DNA of 64,000 nt from assembly GCA_965262015.1 (NCBI GenBank), contig OZ253494.1, positions 1,240,001 through 1,304,000 on the forward strand, written 5' to 3'. The notes beneath the pieces are model-generated. The model worked only from the letters and a program-made list of their open reading frames with translations. It searched no databases and was not told where the DNA came from. The stretch comes from G965262015 sp965262015 (GTDB lineage Bacteria; Spirochaetota; Leptospiria; Turneriellales; CBDBES01). The translations under genes and the position numbers were made by a program. Positions 45,089 through 53,957 of this stretch are shown piece after piece. Position 1 is the first letter of the stretch. Each line of letters opens with the position of its first letter.

Positions 45089-47632
45089 TTATAATTGTCT
45101 TAATACAACCTCCACTCTTCGATTAGCAGAAAAAACTCTGCCTTGATTATCTTGTACAATAGGCGATGTCTCACCTTTACTATGAATTTTAATCTTATGC
45201 TTAATCCCTAACCCGAGTAAGTAATCCTGAACAAACATAGCTCTTTGGTAAGATAAACTCAGATTATATTTATCTGTACCTTGTGTGTCAGCATACCCAT
45301 GTATAATAATTTGCACATTTTTGGTGGATTTAATGAGATGGCTTATAGTTTGAAGCATCACTAGTGCACTGTTATTAGGCGTCACACTACCTGATGAAAA
45401 ATAAATAGCAGGAAATCGAAGGTTTGGATCTAGTAAAGTAATACCATTTGAAAGAATTGGTTTCATAGGATAGGTGAAGATAGTAAGCGTATTAGAGCTA
45501 CCTTGATTACCTGCGACATCTGTTATTAACAGCATTATCTTAAAGTATCTCTGATTTTCTAAAAGCAGAGCACCTTCATTAGAACCATCCCATATAATGA
45601 AAGGAGGTAAAAAACCAGAGCCAGATATCCTCTTAATTGTATCTCCTAACTCATTAGTAATATGTAGCCTGTAGCTACTTAATATAAGATCATGGTAAGA
45701 TCGAATATATATTTTGGTAGTTTCATTTTGTGAGTTATTATCTGGAGTAAAACCCTCATCATTCGCCCATATACTAACATGTAAATTATGTTTTGCGAGA
45801 TGAACAAGATGAGGTATACTTTCAGCATGCGTTTTATCTGTAAAATTTAAGCGCAATATAATTATATACTGCCCCACATCTTCTGCAAACCCCTTTGTAT
45901 TTAAACCATTCCATGTAAATTGTTTAGATAGATTATTCTTACCATGCTGACGCATGACTAATGTATGTGTTTCTTTACTAAAACATACAAGCTCCCAAGA
46001 CGCAATTATTTTATTTTTAGGCCATTCCGCAAACATAGGTAAAGCATCTCTAACACCATCTCCATTAGGTGAAAAAAAATCATAAGCAAAAGTTAACCTA
46101 ACATCTGGTTTATGCTTAATCACATAAACAGGATGGGTTATTTGAGACCATCGATTTAAATACTTATCTATAGCAGTAATTTTAAAATGAAAAGAATCAC
46201 CATCATCGAATTTATAGGCACGAAAAAATGTATCACCTAGCATTGTTCTTTGATTGATGGAGTGAATAATACGAGTACCCATTTTATGATTATTTTTATA
46301 CATTGTAATTTCATAGAATTTAATTTTACTCTTAGCCGTAAGATAGCATGTAAATTTATAGAAGTTATCCAGAGATAGATAATGATCAGTAATATGATAA
46401 AAGAATTTAGGTTCTGAAGTAGACAATTGTATCATCCCTAAAAACCACTGTTTTACTATTTTATTATTAGATAACTGTGCTTGGAATTCTATGGAATAAT
46501 TACCATCCGGAGCAATATTACCATTAGCATTTCTCCCATTCCATACTATAGTTTTAGGAAAATTAAATTCTCCTTCCCCATTAAGACTTAGAGTATCCGG
46601 CTTAATAATTGCAATTATATTACCTCGTGAATCTTTAATAACCACATTCCATAATCTTATTGTTGAATAATCAGAGTGATTAAAGTTAATTGTCAAAAAA
46701 TCATGTAAGCCATTCGCATTTGGCGTGATATAATCTTTAGGATGCATAGTATAACTGATCTCTGTATTACTAGATGTTGCTTGATGGGATGCAATAAAAT
46801 CATGAGAAACATAGGTATTAAAATTAATTTCATGATTCTGCTGGAAAATATTAAAGCGCTTTTGGTTATAAGCCAAAGAGAAACCCAATGTAGCAAAATT
46901 CCAAGTTTTCTGGCTTTGTATACTTATACCCCAATCATGATATTGATTGAACAGATTATGTCGTAGATAAACTTGTAAACCCGCAAAATGAAGCAGAGAT
47001 AAGCCTAATCCATGAAAAATTAGAAATGAAGAAAAGTTGCTATATGTTATCATTCGGTTGATATAATACATAGAAATGATGGAAGTTTTAAAAAAAGTAA
47101 GACGATTCGTAAGAAGAAGCTTATTAACTATATTATTGAGTACATCACGTTGGGTAGATATCTGCATAAGTAGATCCGTTGTCACCGCATACAAACCTAT
47201 AGAGCCTATAATAGGCTTGGCCAATAATATAGTATTGTAAACTAAACCTGATACAATAAAAAATATTTTTTTATCATTCTCTAATACACATTGTAATCCT
47301 AGACCCCAAGAGAAGTGTGGACTGATTTTATTCATCGTGTAAACATTGATACCCTCGAAAGATGTAAAATTTAGTAGAGATGCATTAAAAAAAAATTGCT
47401 GTTGTTTATAAGAAGTACCAGAAAAAATATTTAATACGTTATTTGTTTTATTTGTCAAAATATTTATATGACTACCCATAATAAAACTTTGAAATTGCCC
47501 TGCCAACAAAGCAGGATTAAGCTGTGTTGGTTCATAAATATTTTGGTATCTTGACGCTACATATTCACTACCATAGAGATATGTGTTGTGCAGAAATAAC
47601 CATACACTTAATATTAAAATTAACATAATCAT
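45089..47632 (-). CDS. OmpA-family protein with FlgD-like repeats
   Basis: 847 residues. Signal peptide (LILSVWLFLHNTYLYG), an N-terminal beta-rich domain that starts like a PorV-type barrel (YEPTQLNPALLAG), then at least three FlgD/gliding-type Ig-like repeats with the pattern xxPNxxG...W.GxNxxGxxxxxGxY (for example FPKTIVWNGRNANGNIAPDG, FFSPNGDGVRDALPMF, QFTWNGLNTKGFAEDVG). The C-terminal 115 residues are an OmpA/MotB peptidoglycan-binding domain: AIYFSSGSVTPNNSALVML, IIIHGYADTQGTDKYNLSLS, ANRRVEVVL. It would tie an outer-membrane assembly to peptidoglycan. Related neighbours are 43869-45044 and 38894-40234. Confidence 0.85.
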   Translation of the reverse strand: MIMLILILSVWLFLHNTYLYGSEYVASRYQNIYEPTQLNPALLAGQFQSFIMGSHINILTNKTNNVLNIFSGTSYKQQQFFFNASLLNFTSFEGINVYTMNKISPHFSWGLGLQCVLENDKKIFFIVSGLVYNTILLAKPIIGSIGLYAVTTDLLMQISTQRDVLNNIVNKLLLTNRLTFFKTSIISMYYINRMITYSNFSSFLIFHGLGLSLLHFAGLQVYLRHNLFNQYHDWGISIQSQKTWNFATLGFSLAYNQKRFNIFQQNHEINFNTYVSHDFIASHQATSSNTEISYTMHPKDYITPNANGLHDFLTINFNHSDYSTIRLWNVVIKDSRGNIIAIIKPDTLSLNGEGEFNFPKTIVWNGRNANGNIAPDGNYSIEFQAQLSNNKIVKQWFLGMIQLSTSEPKFFYHITDHYLSLDNFYKFTCYLTAKSKIKFYEITMYKNNHKMGTRIIHSINQRTMLGDTFFRAYKFDDGDSFHFKITAIDKYLNRWSQITHPVYVIKHKPDVRLTFAYDFFSPNGDGVRDALPMFAEWPKNKIIASWELVCFSKETHTLVMRQHGKNNLSKQFTWNGLNTKGFAEDVGQYIIILRLNFTDKTHAESIPHLVHLAKHNLHVSIWANDEGFTPDNNSQNETTKIYIRSYHDLILSSYRLHITNELGDTIKRISGSGFLPPFIIWDGSNEGALLLENQRYFKIMLLITDVAGNQGSSNTLTIFTYPMKPILSNGITLLDPNLRFPAIYFSSGSVTPNNSALVMLQTISHLIKSTKNVQIIIHGYADTQGTDKYNLSLSYQRAMFVQDYLLGLGIKHKIKIHSKGETSPIVQDNQGRVFSANRRVEVVLRQL

Positions 47633-47755
47633 TTTTAGATTTTCTAAATATGATAAAAATTCTTTGTGGAAGTTAGGAAACGGTACACTAAATACCGACC
47701 GGTAAGCGGAGGAGTTGTTAAGAGAATATGGTTAGCTCGTAGGGATTATCCTAAA

Positions 47756-47780
47756 ATTGACTATACAATATATTGTCAAT
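47756..47780. promoter_or_regulatory. candidate operator: nested inverted repeat
   Basis: ATTGAC at 47756-47761 is mirrored by GTCAAT at 47775-47780, and inside it ACAATATATTGT (47765-47776) is a perfect 12-base palindrome. It lies 19 bases before the ATG of the next gene, where a repressor dimer could sit. No match to a named operator is claimed. Confidence 0.4.
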
Positions 47781-47798
47781 CTTTTATTTGCAAACAAT

Positions 47799-48827
47799 AT
47801 GAAAGAAAATGATACTACTGAAGAAAAAGTTTTTATTATTAAATGTAGATTTAAATCTGTTAGTAATAAAATATATGGTATTCTTTTTATAAAATTTAAT
47901 GCGGGGTTTCATATGGCAGAAATAACCAAAGTAATTATCGCATCTTACTCAGCTGTCTTTATGAAACCCTTAGAACTTTTTACAGGAGAGAGTCTAAATG
48001 GTGCTATTAGTGAATTAATTTATAAAGGTGATTATCATAAAAAACAAACTGTTACTTTACAAAACACTCTGGATAACTCACTCAAAGACCCAACCTTTGT
48101 CAATGACCTCGATAATGCTATTAAAGATAAGGAATATAAAAGAGCAATGGGCCGACTATTTGAACCTATGTTGGGGAAAGCACTCTATGATAAAAAGATT
48201 GTCATGGAAATTGCCCTGGAGATGGATTCATCCTCCACAGAGGATTCTATTCACGAACAAGAAATACACCAGGTACAAGCGGACTCTTTAGAAGACACGC
48301 CTGATATGGCTGTGGAAGAAATCATGATTAATACAACGTTTGTCTTGTCTCCCGTAGGTGGTAAGGTAGTACGAAATATCCAACCTAACGATATTGTAAT
48401 GGCTATGATCGTCCACGGGGGCCCAAACGAAGATAATCTTATTTCTCAATACCATTTAAGTGAAGGTGCTGGTAAAATAGTACAACCCATTCCTGGCAAA
48501 GTTATCTCAAATACACAAGTAGAAAATAAGCCACAGCACAAGTTACGTATACAATTTGATACACATATCTTTTCTGAAATATTGGAAGAAATAAACGTCA
48601 ACGTAAAGTTATTTTATGGATCGCCATTTGTCTTTTTATCTGGCAACATGCCCATAGAAAAGTCTCAAACACCTAATAATACACAGCATCAAATATCACA
48701 GCCTGTTGCATCCATTGACCTCCCGCCTGTGAAAAGTCACAAAAATATTCCGTTCGTCCAAATTTCTCTCTTCCTATTGATTGGACTACTGTTTTCGTTA
48801 ATGGGGGTTTTATATTTTATTCTCTAA
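47799..48827 (+). CDS. hypothetical protein with C-terminal membrane anchor
   Basis: 342 residues from ATG at 47799 (an in-frame TTG at 47757 lies in the inverted repeat and is less likely). I do not recognise a family. The N-terminal 280 residues are soluble and acidic, with a helical region (LYDKKIVMEIALEMDSS) and two beta-rich blocks that each carry VGGKVVRNI or PGKVIS-like turns. The C-terminus has one hydrophobic segment (VQISLFLLIGLLFSLMGVLYFIL), which would tail-anchor the protein with the bulk in the cytoplasm. The next gene is a small membrane protein in the same direction; the two may be functionally linked. Confidence 0.7.
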   Translation: MKENDTTEEKVFIIKCRFKSVSNKIYGILFIKFNAGFHMAEITKVIIASYSAVFMKPLELFTGESLNGAISELIYKGDYHKKQTVTLQNTLDNSLKDPTFVNDLDNAIKDKEYKRAMGRLFEPMLGKALYDKKIVMEIALEMDSSSTEDSIHEQEIHQVQADSLEDTPDMAVEEIMINTTFVLSPVGGKVVRNIQPNDIVMAMIVHGGPNEDNLISQYHLSEGAGKIVQPIPGKVISNTQVENKPQHKLRIQFDTHIFSEILEEINVNVKLFYGSPFVFLSGNMPIEKSQTPNNTQHQISQPVASIDLPPVKSHKNIPFVQISLFLLIGLLFSLMGVLYFIL

Positions 48828-48877
48828 AAAGAATATACTTGCGATCTTAGCTTCTTTAAAGGTATGAGAGAGACTCT

Positions 48878-49267
48878 ATGCGTTTTTCCTTACCTTTAAT
48901 TTTATTGTGTTTCTTGGTGATAATTTTAATTATTTCTGATTTTATATTTTTACCTGTCCTCATATTACAAACACAGAATTTTACTAACATAATACTATAT
49001 ATTATCCTAATAACAATACTATCTTTTGGACTATATCATATAAAGTCTTACCTAAAAAAACACTATCATAACATCCAGCACACTCAAACATCACCTCGGA
49101 ATGCTGAGGATACTCTTTCTCACAACTATGATGTAGCTACACAATCACATAAGATTATGTTTACCTTCATGGCGAATAGTATCCGCTATACCGTACAGAT
49201 AGTATTTTGGGTAATTTTGTTCACCACAGCTGTATACATTAATACTTGTATTTTTGCACGAGAATAA
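48878..49267 (+). CDS. small membrane protein, function unknown
   Basis: 129 residues with three hydrophobic segments: about 5-28 (LPLILLCFLVIILIISDFIFL), 34-55 and 104-123. A His-rich hydrophilic loop of about 45 residues lies between the second and third. Spacing of 50 bases from the previous gene and AGAGAG just upstream of the ATG support translation. No family recognised. It ends close to convergent gspN. Confidence 0.65.
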   Translation: MRFSLPLILLCFLVIILIISDFIFLPVLILQTQNFTNIILYIILITILSFGLYHIKSYLKKHYHNIQHTQTSPRNAEDTLSHNYDVATQSHKIMFTFMANSIRYTVQIVFWVILFTTAVYINTCIFARE

Positions 49268-49296
49268 TAACTTGCACAAATAGCAATAATAAGTAA

Positions 49297-50232
49297 TTAT
49301 GATTGGGGCAGTTTTTTTTCAGGCTCACAAGTAATCGGTGCATTAAAACATTGTAATTTAACAATATCACCTTCTTGTAATATACCTAGGGTGTTTTTTA
49401 ATGTAAAAGCAATGTTAAATTCCTTATATTTATTAATAAAATTTGTGAGGTGTAATATAATTGATAGATTTGAAACAATATTCCTTGATAGACTCAAATA
49501 ACCCTCCAAAGAAACGTTAAATAAACTAGAATTTATTTGTAATTTATTCATATCAACCGTGTTATTTTTGATAAATATATGGTGTTTAATAGTATTAATG
49601 ACCAAAGCATCAATATTTCTACCAATCATAGGAAGACTAGCTTCTGTTTTTAATATAAGATCATCTAAGTCTAAATCAAGATCAAATAACCATTCTGACT
49701 TGTTTTGTGATAGATTATTACTATCAGCTATAATTTTAAATCCAGAACTACGCAAGGTAAATGGCACATATACTTCTAAATTAGCTACCATAGGGCCAGA
49801 CTCAAGAGATAATTTTAATTTATCCCGTAATACAAGATTGAATAAGGAAATATGACCACGTAGAGTAGTAAAAGTAATTTTATGACTTTTTTCTTTGTTC
49901 GCAGATAAAGGTATAGATAGATTAGTAAACTCAAAATACCCTGAGATAGATATATTATACGTACTATAACTTATAGATTCACCAAAAATAATTGCTTGAT
50001 CAAGGAATTTTTTACTAATTGATTTAATTGGGAAAAAAAGAATAATAGAACCTATCAGGCTAATAATTCCAATCAATAATATAACCACTATATTCTTAAT
50101 TAAAACTAATCGAGATAAACTTGGAGAAGATTCTCCATCATTTACAGACACCCCAGCAGTAGATAAGGCAAGTTGAAGAGGAGTAGTCTTGATTAGTGTT
50201 TCGTCTTGTTCTTGTTGATTATCTAAGGCCAT
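49297..50232 (-). CDS. gspN: type II secretion system protein GspN family
   Basis: 311 residues, with a cytoplasmic N-terminal extension of about 45 residues, one transmembrane helix (IKNIVVILLIGIISLIGSIILFF), and a periplasmic beta-rich part of alternating strands. The position directly after gspM, gspL and gspK identifies it; the sequence itself is too divergent to be sure by motif alone. GspN is an accessory T2SS protein, found in Leptospira and other spirochaetes and proteobacteria. The 4-base gap to gspM supports co-transcription. Confidence 0.7.
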   Translation of the reverse strand: MALDNQQEQDETLIKTTPLQLALSTAGVSVNDGESSPSLSRLVLIKNIVVILLIGIISLIGSIILFFPIKSISKKFLDQAIIFGESISYSTYNISISGYFEFTNLSIPLSANKEKSHKITFTTLRGHISLFNLVLRDKLKLSLESGPMVANLEVYVPFTLRSSGFKIIADSNNLSQNKSEWLFDLDLDLDDLILKTEASLPMIGRNIDALVINTIKHHIFIKNNTVDMNKLQINSSLFNVSLEGYLSLSRNIVSNLSIILHLTNFINKYKEFNIAFTLKNTLGILQEGDIVKLQCFNAPITCEPEKKLPQS

Positions 50233-50235
50233 GAA

Positions 50236-50754
50236 TTACTTATTCCTACCCAAAAAAGTAGCGATTGTAATAGAAACGCTATAATAACCCACTTTTTTTA
50301 GAAGAGGTCGGGTTGCTAGGTTAGTTATTTTAAGAAATTTATCTGGATAATTTTCAACCTGATTAATTAAGGTAAAGATAGGTTGCATAGGTATCTCTTT
50401 AAAAGTGATTTGAACTTCTGATTTAATATATTTTTTCTCTACCTTGCTACGTCGAGGAATAAGGTTTGGATGAAAAGATTTTAAGTTATTTTGTACTAGT
50501 AATTTTTCTATATCAATAGTAACATCTGAAGCACCTTTTTGATTAACAATATTAGCAGATAAATTTTTTAGTAAACGATACTCCCTACCAAGATTTTGTA
50601 ATACTATCGACTCATGTGTCCATTGATCTTCCTGTTCTTTAATATTAGCTAAGAGGTTATTTGCCTTATACAATCCCGCTAAAAATAACATAATGGATAA
50701 AACAATAGAACCCCCAAAGAGAATAAGTTTTTCACGTTCTGTTAAATGTAGCAT
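50236..50754 (-). CDS. gspM: type II secretion system protein GspM-like
   Basis: 172 residues: a short cytoplasmic start (LTEREKLILFGG), one transmembrane segment (LFGGSIVLSIMLFLAGLY), a coiled-coil region (ANIKEQEDQWTHESIVLQNL), and a C-terminal ferredoxin-like periplasmic domain ending in strands (SEVQITFKEIPMQPIFTLI). The topology and the place between gspL and gspN identify it. GspM binds GspL in the inner-membrane platform. Confidence 0.8.
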   Translation of the reverse strand: MLHLTEREKLILFGGSIVLSIMLFLAGLYKANNLLANIKEQEDQWTHESIVLQNLGREYRLLKNLSANIVNQKGASDVTIDIEKLLVQNNLKSFHPNLIPRRSKVEKKYIKSEVQITFKEIPMQPIFTLINQVENYPDKFLKITNLATRPLLKKVGYYSVSITIATFLGRNK

Positions 50755-50766
50755 ATCTGATATCTT

Positions 50767-52383
50767 TTATGGGTTAGATGGTATAATCTGACATTTAAAC
50801 TTCCATTGTATTGTATTATTTTTTCCTGGGTCTGTGCGCTTAGAACAATTCACTGTTGCAAATACAACATTCTTTGTTATTGCAGTCTGTAAATCTTCTA
50901 GCCAAGCAACGCTCTCTACTGAACCTACCACTGAAATACTTTTGCTATCATATCGTATCTTATTAACCACCAAACTATCATTTACAGGTAAAGAATTAGT
51001 TAACTCAAGTAAGAGCAAACTAATAGGATAATCTTGAAAAAAATGTGTAAAAATATCTGTTTTTTTCTTTAGTAAATTAACCTGCTTCTGAGCTGACCCA
51101 ACAAGTGATGTATGTTTTTTCGGCAGTCGAGTGATACCAAAATCTTTTTTGTATTGTGTGACATTAGCTTCATAATGTTTTTCCACATTTTTTTCATAAA
51201 ACCATAGATCAGCGACAATGGCACCTATAAAACTTATTAAACCAAAAGCAAAGAGGATAAAAAAAGTAAGCCTTCTATATAGTGGGGATTTATAAACATA
51301 TTTTTTTAAGTCTTTATCTAAAAATCTTAATTTATGGCCAGCATGATAAGCAATAATACTACCAAAAGGCAGAGTGTATTCACGGGGCCAGCTAATCAGG
51401 GGAGTCTTCTCATAGGAAAGACTTACTATATTGCGATTAGTGTAATGAGATAGAAGTGTTTCTAGAGGCGACTGGTATTTTAAATCACTACTTAATATTA
51501 TGGGTAAAGAATCTGGAGAGTAGGTAAGAGATGTTTTTGTTGGTATTGAAGAATTAATAGTCACATTAATCTCTTTTTGAAATATATAAGAAAATTCTTG
51601 AAATGCTTGAATTAATAGATTCATATGAGATTTAGAAAGTTTATACTGATTTTTATAGTGTCCATAATCAACATTCTCTAAATCAGTAATACCCATTTTA
51701 GCAACTAAATCAGCACTTTCTGTGAAATCTCTACCCCACTTTTCTGCAATAAGCTTTATTAAAGTATTATATCCCAGACTAATATTGCGAGCACACAACC
51801 ATTCATTAGAAGACACATGAATTATGTAAGAGTGATTTGATGAAACATGCAAAGCAATATAGTGTTCTTCTTCAATGTAACTACCCAGATGATAAAGAGA
51901 ATCTATCTCTGCATATAAACCTAAAACAAAGATATTGTATTTTTTGAATAGAGAAAGATATTGGTATAGAACGTTCTTGAGGCAACCTACTATAACAACC
52001 CTTGTAATATTATTATCATAGTCGGGATAACTATAATAATCAAATACAATTTCATCTAGAGGATAGACAATTACATTACTCAGCTCAAAAGGTATGGTCT
52101 CTTTAACCTGATTTTTATCTGTAAAAGGTAAAACGAATTCTCGCATGAAAGTGCTTTCTGTGGGGATATTAAAATAAACCCCTATATTTGTAGGATAATT
52201 TTGTGTAATAAAATCACAAATTAAATCATGATTTAATTGATGCTCAGGAATATCTCCTAAGATCAATGTTTCGCACTTGAGAATATTGATATCTGTGATA
52301 GTGGTTTTCCAGCTTAGACTTCTGATTAGATTGCCCTGCATACTCAAAACAACAGGAACTCGTGTTTGTATGTTATTCGGCAT
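50767..52383 (-). CDS. gspL: type II secretion system protein GspL-like (PilM-PilN type)
   Basis: 538 residues. An actin-like (PilM/GspL) cytoplasmic N-terminal part of about 360 residues (VIVGCLKNVLYQYLSLFKKY, SFIFQKEINVTI) is followed by one transmembrane helix (RLTFFILFAFGLISFIGAIV), a coiled coil, and a periplasmic PilN-like ferredoxin fold (LLELTNSLPVNDSLVVNKIR). GspL recruits the ATPase GspE to the platform. The start overlaps gspK by 11 bases. Confidence 0.85.
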   Translation of the reverse strand: MPNNIQTRVPVVLSMQGNLIRSLSWKTTITDINILKCETLILGDIPEHQLNHDLICDFITQNYPTNIGVYFNIPTESTFMREFVLPFTDKNQVKETIPFELSNVIVYPLDEIVFDYYSYPDYDNNITRVVIVGCLKNVLYQYLSLFKKYNIFVLGLYAEIDSLYHLGSYIEEEHYIALHVSSNHSYIIHVSSNEWLCARNISLGYNTLIKLIAEKWGRDFTESADLVAKMGITDLENVDYGHYKNQYKLSKSHMNLLIQAFQEFSYIFQKEINVTINSSIPTKTSLTYSPDSLPIILSSDLKYQSPLETLLSHYTNRNIVSLSYEKTPLISWPREYTLPFGSIIAYHAGHKLRFLDKDLKKYVYKSPLYRRLTFFILFAFGLISFIGAIVADLWFYEKNVEKHYEANVTQYKKDFGITRLPKKHTSLVGSAQKQVNLLKKKTDIFTHFFQDYPISLLLLELTNSLPVNDSLVVNKIRYDSKSISVVGSVESVAWLEDLQTAITKNVVFATVNCSKRTDPGKNNTIQWKFKCQIIPSNP

Positions 52384-53416
52384 AAGATAAAATTTGCCTA
52401 TTTAATTTATTATAGATAACAGAAGATTTAGCTAATTGAGAGCCTACCGTTGCTGTCACTACAATTTTATAGACATCCCCATCAAATTTTAAACCATATT
52501 GATCAATATTGTCAAGTATTTCCTGACTGATGCCTGGGATACTCTTTAAATCAAGTATACTTAACATACCTCCTAGTGCTTTTTTTTCTGCACGTCTTCT
52601 TAAAATGTGTTTTATAATTTCTTCATTTTCTATCTGTTCCAAAACTGACCACAAAACTAAAAAAGGTGCTGTGTTAACATTAATTCTATCTAAAGATTCT
52701 GAGCCAGCACCATGTATAGTAGGAACTAACTCAGCAGAAATGTTATTAGCTAATATAAAATCATCTTCTGTAATTAACTCAAGCTCTTCGTCGTACAATG
52801 AATCATCAGAATTAAATCTATCTCGTATATCTTCTGTACGAATATCTGTATACAATAAACTATAATCAAATCCTGGAATCAATAACAGTTCTTCTATACT
52901 ATGTAGTTTAGAATTTTTAACACGCATGGGCGTGTCTAGAGATGCGTAATGTTCTTTTTCATAACCACTTGGCATAGGTAAGTTATTATTATCAATCCAA
53001 TCAATCACACCATCCCATATATTAGTTGGTATACCAAGATGCTCAGACAAACGATGTAATCGATCCAATTGTCGTGCATTTAAACTATCATCCCAATTAT
53101 TAACTAAATAATTAATATTAATTTTACCACTTAAATCAATTGCCTCATAAAGGATATACCCATTACCAAATGGTATAGGTATAGGTAATTCTAAATAACC
53201 ATATCTTTCTAGATCATGGAATAAATCTAAAACAGTAATAATGCCACTGTGTGCCAGATACTGGGCTTTCAGATGCTTGCCTCTTTGATCGACTGACTTA
53301 TATTCTTGAAATGCATTATTAAAAAATACTAATACTCCTGAAAAACTAAGCATCAATACCGTAACAGTCAACAAAAGGATAAGAAAACCCTGATTTTCTG
53401 AACGTACAACCTTCAT
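52373..53416 (-). CDS. gspK: type II secretion system minor pseudopilin GspK
   Basis: 347 residues. The N-terminus has ENQGFLILLLTVTVLMLSF: a prepilin-like cleavage site (QG|F) followed by a hydrophobic helix, without Glu at +5, as is typical of GspK, which caps the pseudopilus. The body matches the GspK large domain: DLSGKININYLVN, LSEHLGIPTNIWDGVIDWID, HSIEELLLIPGFD, and INVNTAPFLVLWSVL. The genes in this order (K, L, M, N) are the end of a T2SS operon; the rest (C to J) is not in the window. Confidence 0.92.
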   Translation of the reverse strand: MKVVRSENQGFLILLLTVTVLMLSFSGVLVFFNNAFQEYKSVDQRGKHLKAQYLAHSGIITVLDLFHDLERYGYLELPIPIPFGNGYILYEAIDLSGKININYLVNNWDDSLNARQLDRLHRLSEHLGIPTNIWDGVIDWIDNNNLPMPSGYEKEHYASLDTPMRVKNSKLHSIEELLLIPGFDYSLLYTDIRTEDIRDRFNSDDSLYDEELELITEDDFILANNISAELVPTIHGAGSESLDRINVNTAPFLVLWSVLEQIENEEIIKHILRRRAEKKALGGMLSILDLKSIPGISQEILDNIDQYGLKFDGDVYKIVVTATVGSQLAKSSVIYNKLNRQILSYAE

Positions 53417-53420
53417 TCAA

Positions 53421-53957
53421 TTACCCTAACCGCCTAACATCATTAAAAAATATCCCACAAGCAGGCTCTTTAAACAGCCAGGACGTGCCTTCATAAGATG
53501 TAAATTCCGAATTTTTTAACACTAACTCAACCTGGCCAAATAGCTGATGAGGCAAAGGAATCCTAAACTGAGTTAGTAAGGTATGAAAGCTAACCACCTG
53601 TTCCTCATGTACATACCCACATATCACCATAGTAAAATTAGTAAAGTGAGAATTAAGTGTGGTATGTTTTTTATATGTACGCTTAATCTTTTTGCTTAAC
53701 ATGTCTACACTCATACAATCAGTAACACTAAACATATGCACATAATAACGATTTACTGTTTGATGATCATGCTCATAAAAGAATAAGCCATCCCTGGTTG
53801 GATTTATATGCAAACGTTTTACTAGTATAGTAGGACTGGAATAATCATAACCCCCTATCCGAGAACTTAGATAAGACAATAATACATCCATAGAGGTAAC
53901 CTTGCATGTAACTACCCCAAAAAAAGGTCTAATAAACTTCATAAGATAAGATATCAA
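53421..53957 (-). CDS. hypothetical protein upstream of gspK
   Basis: 178 residues of a protein I do not recognise. It occupies the slot where GspJ usually lies, but it lacks the GFTLLE prepilin motif and a long N-terminal hydrophobic helix, so it is probably not GspJ. Short hydrophobic start (ISYLMKFIRPFFGVV), then soluble mixed alpha/beta with HINPTRDGLFFYEHDH and SVTDCMSVDMLSKKIKRT. The stop of the upstream aminotransferase overlaps its start (ATGA-like, 4 bases). It may be an accessory T2SS part or a gene inserted in the operon. Confidence 0.6.
   Translation of the reverse strand: MISYLMKFIRPFFGVVTCKVTSMDVLLSYLSSRIGGYDYSSPTILVKRLHINPTRDGLFFYEHDHQTVNRYYVHMFSVTDCMSVDMLSKKIKRTYKKHTTLNSHFTNFTMVICGYVHEEQVVSFHTLLTQFRIPLPHQLFGQVELVLKNSEFTSYEGTSWLFKEPACGIFFNDVRRLG

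Noticed and set aside
47708..47742. GGAGGAG followed by an ATG near 47728, looking like a gene start
   Set aside because: The frame stops after four codons; no sign that it continues by frameshift.
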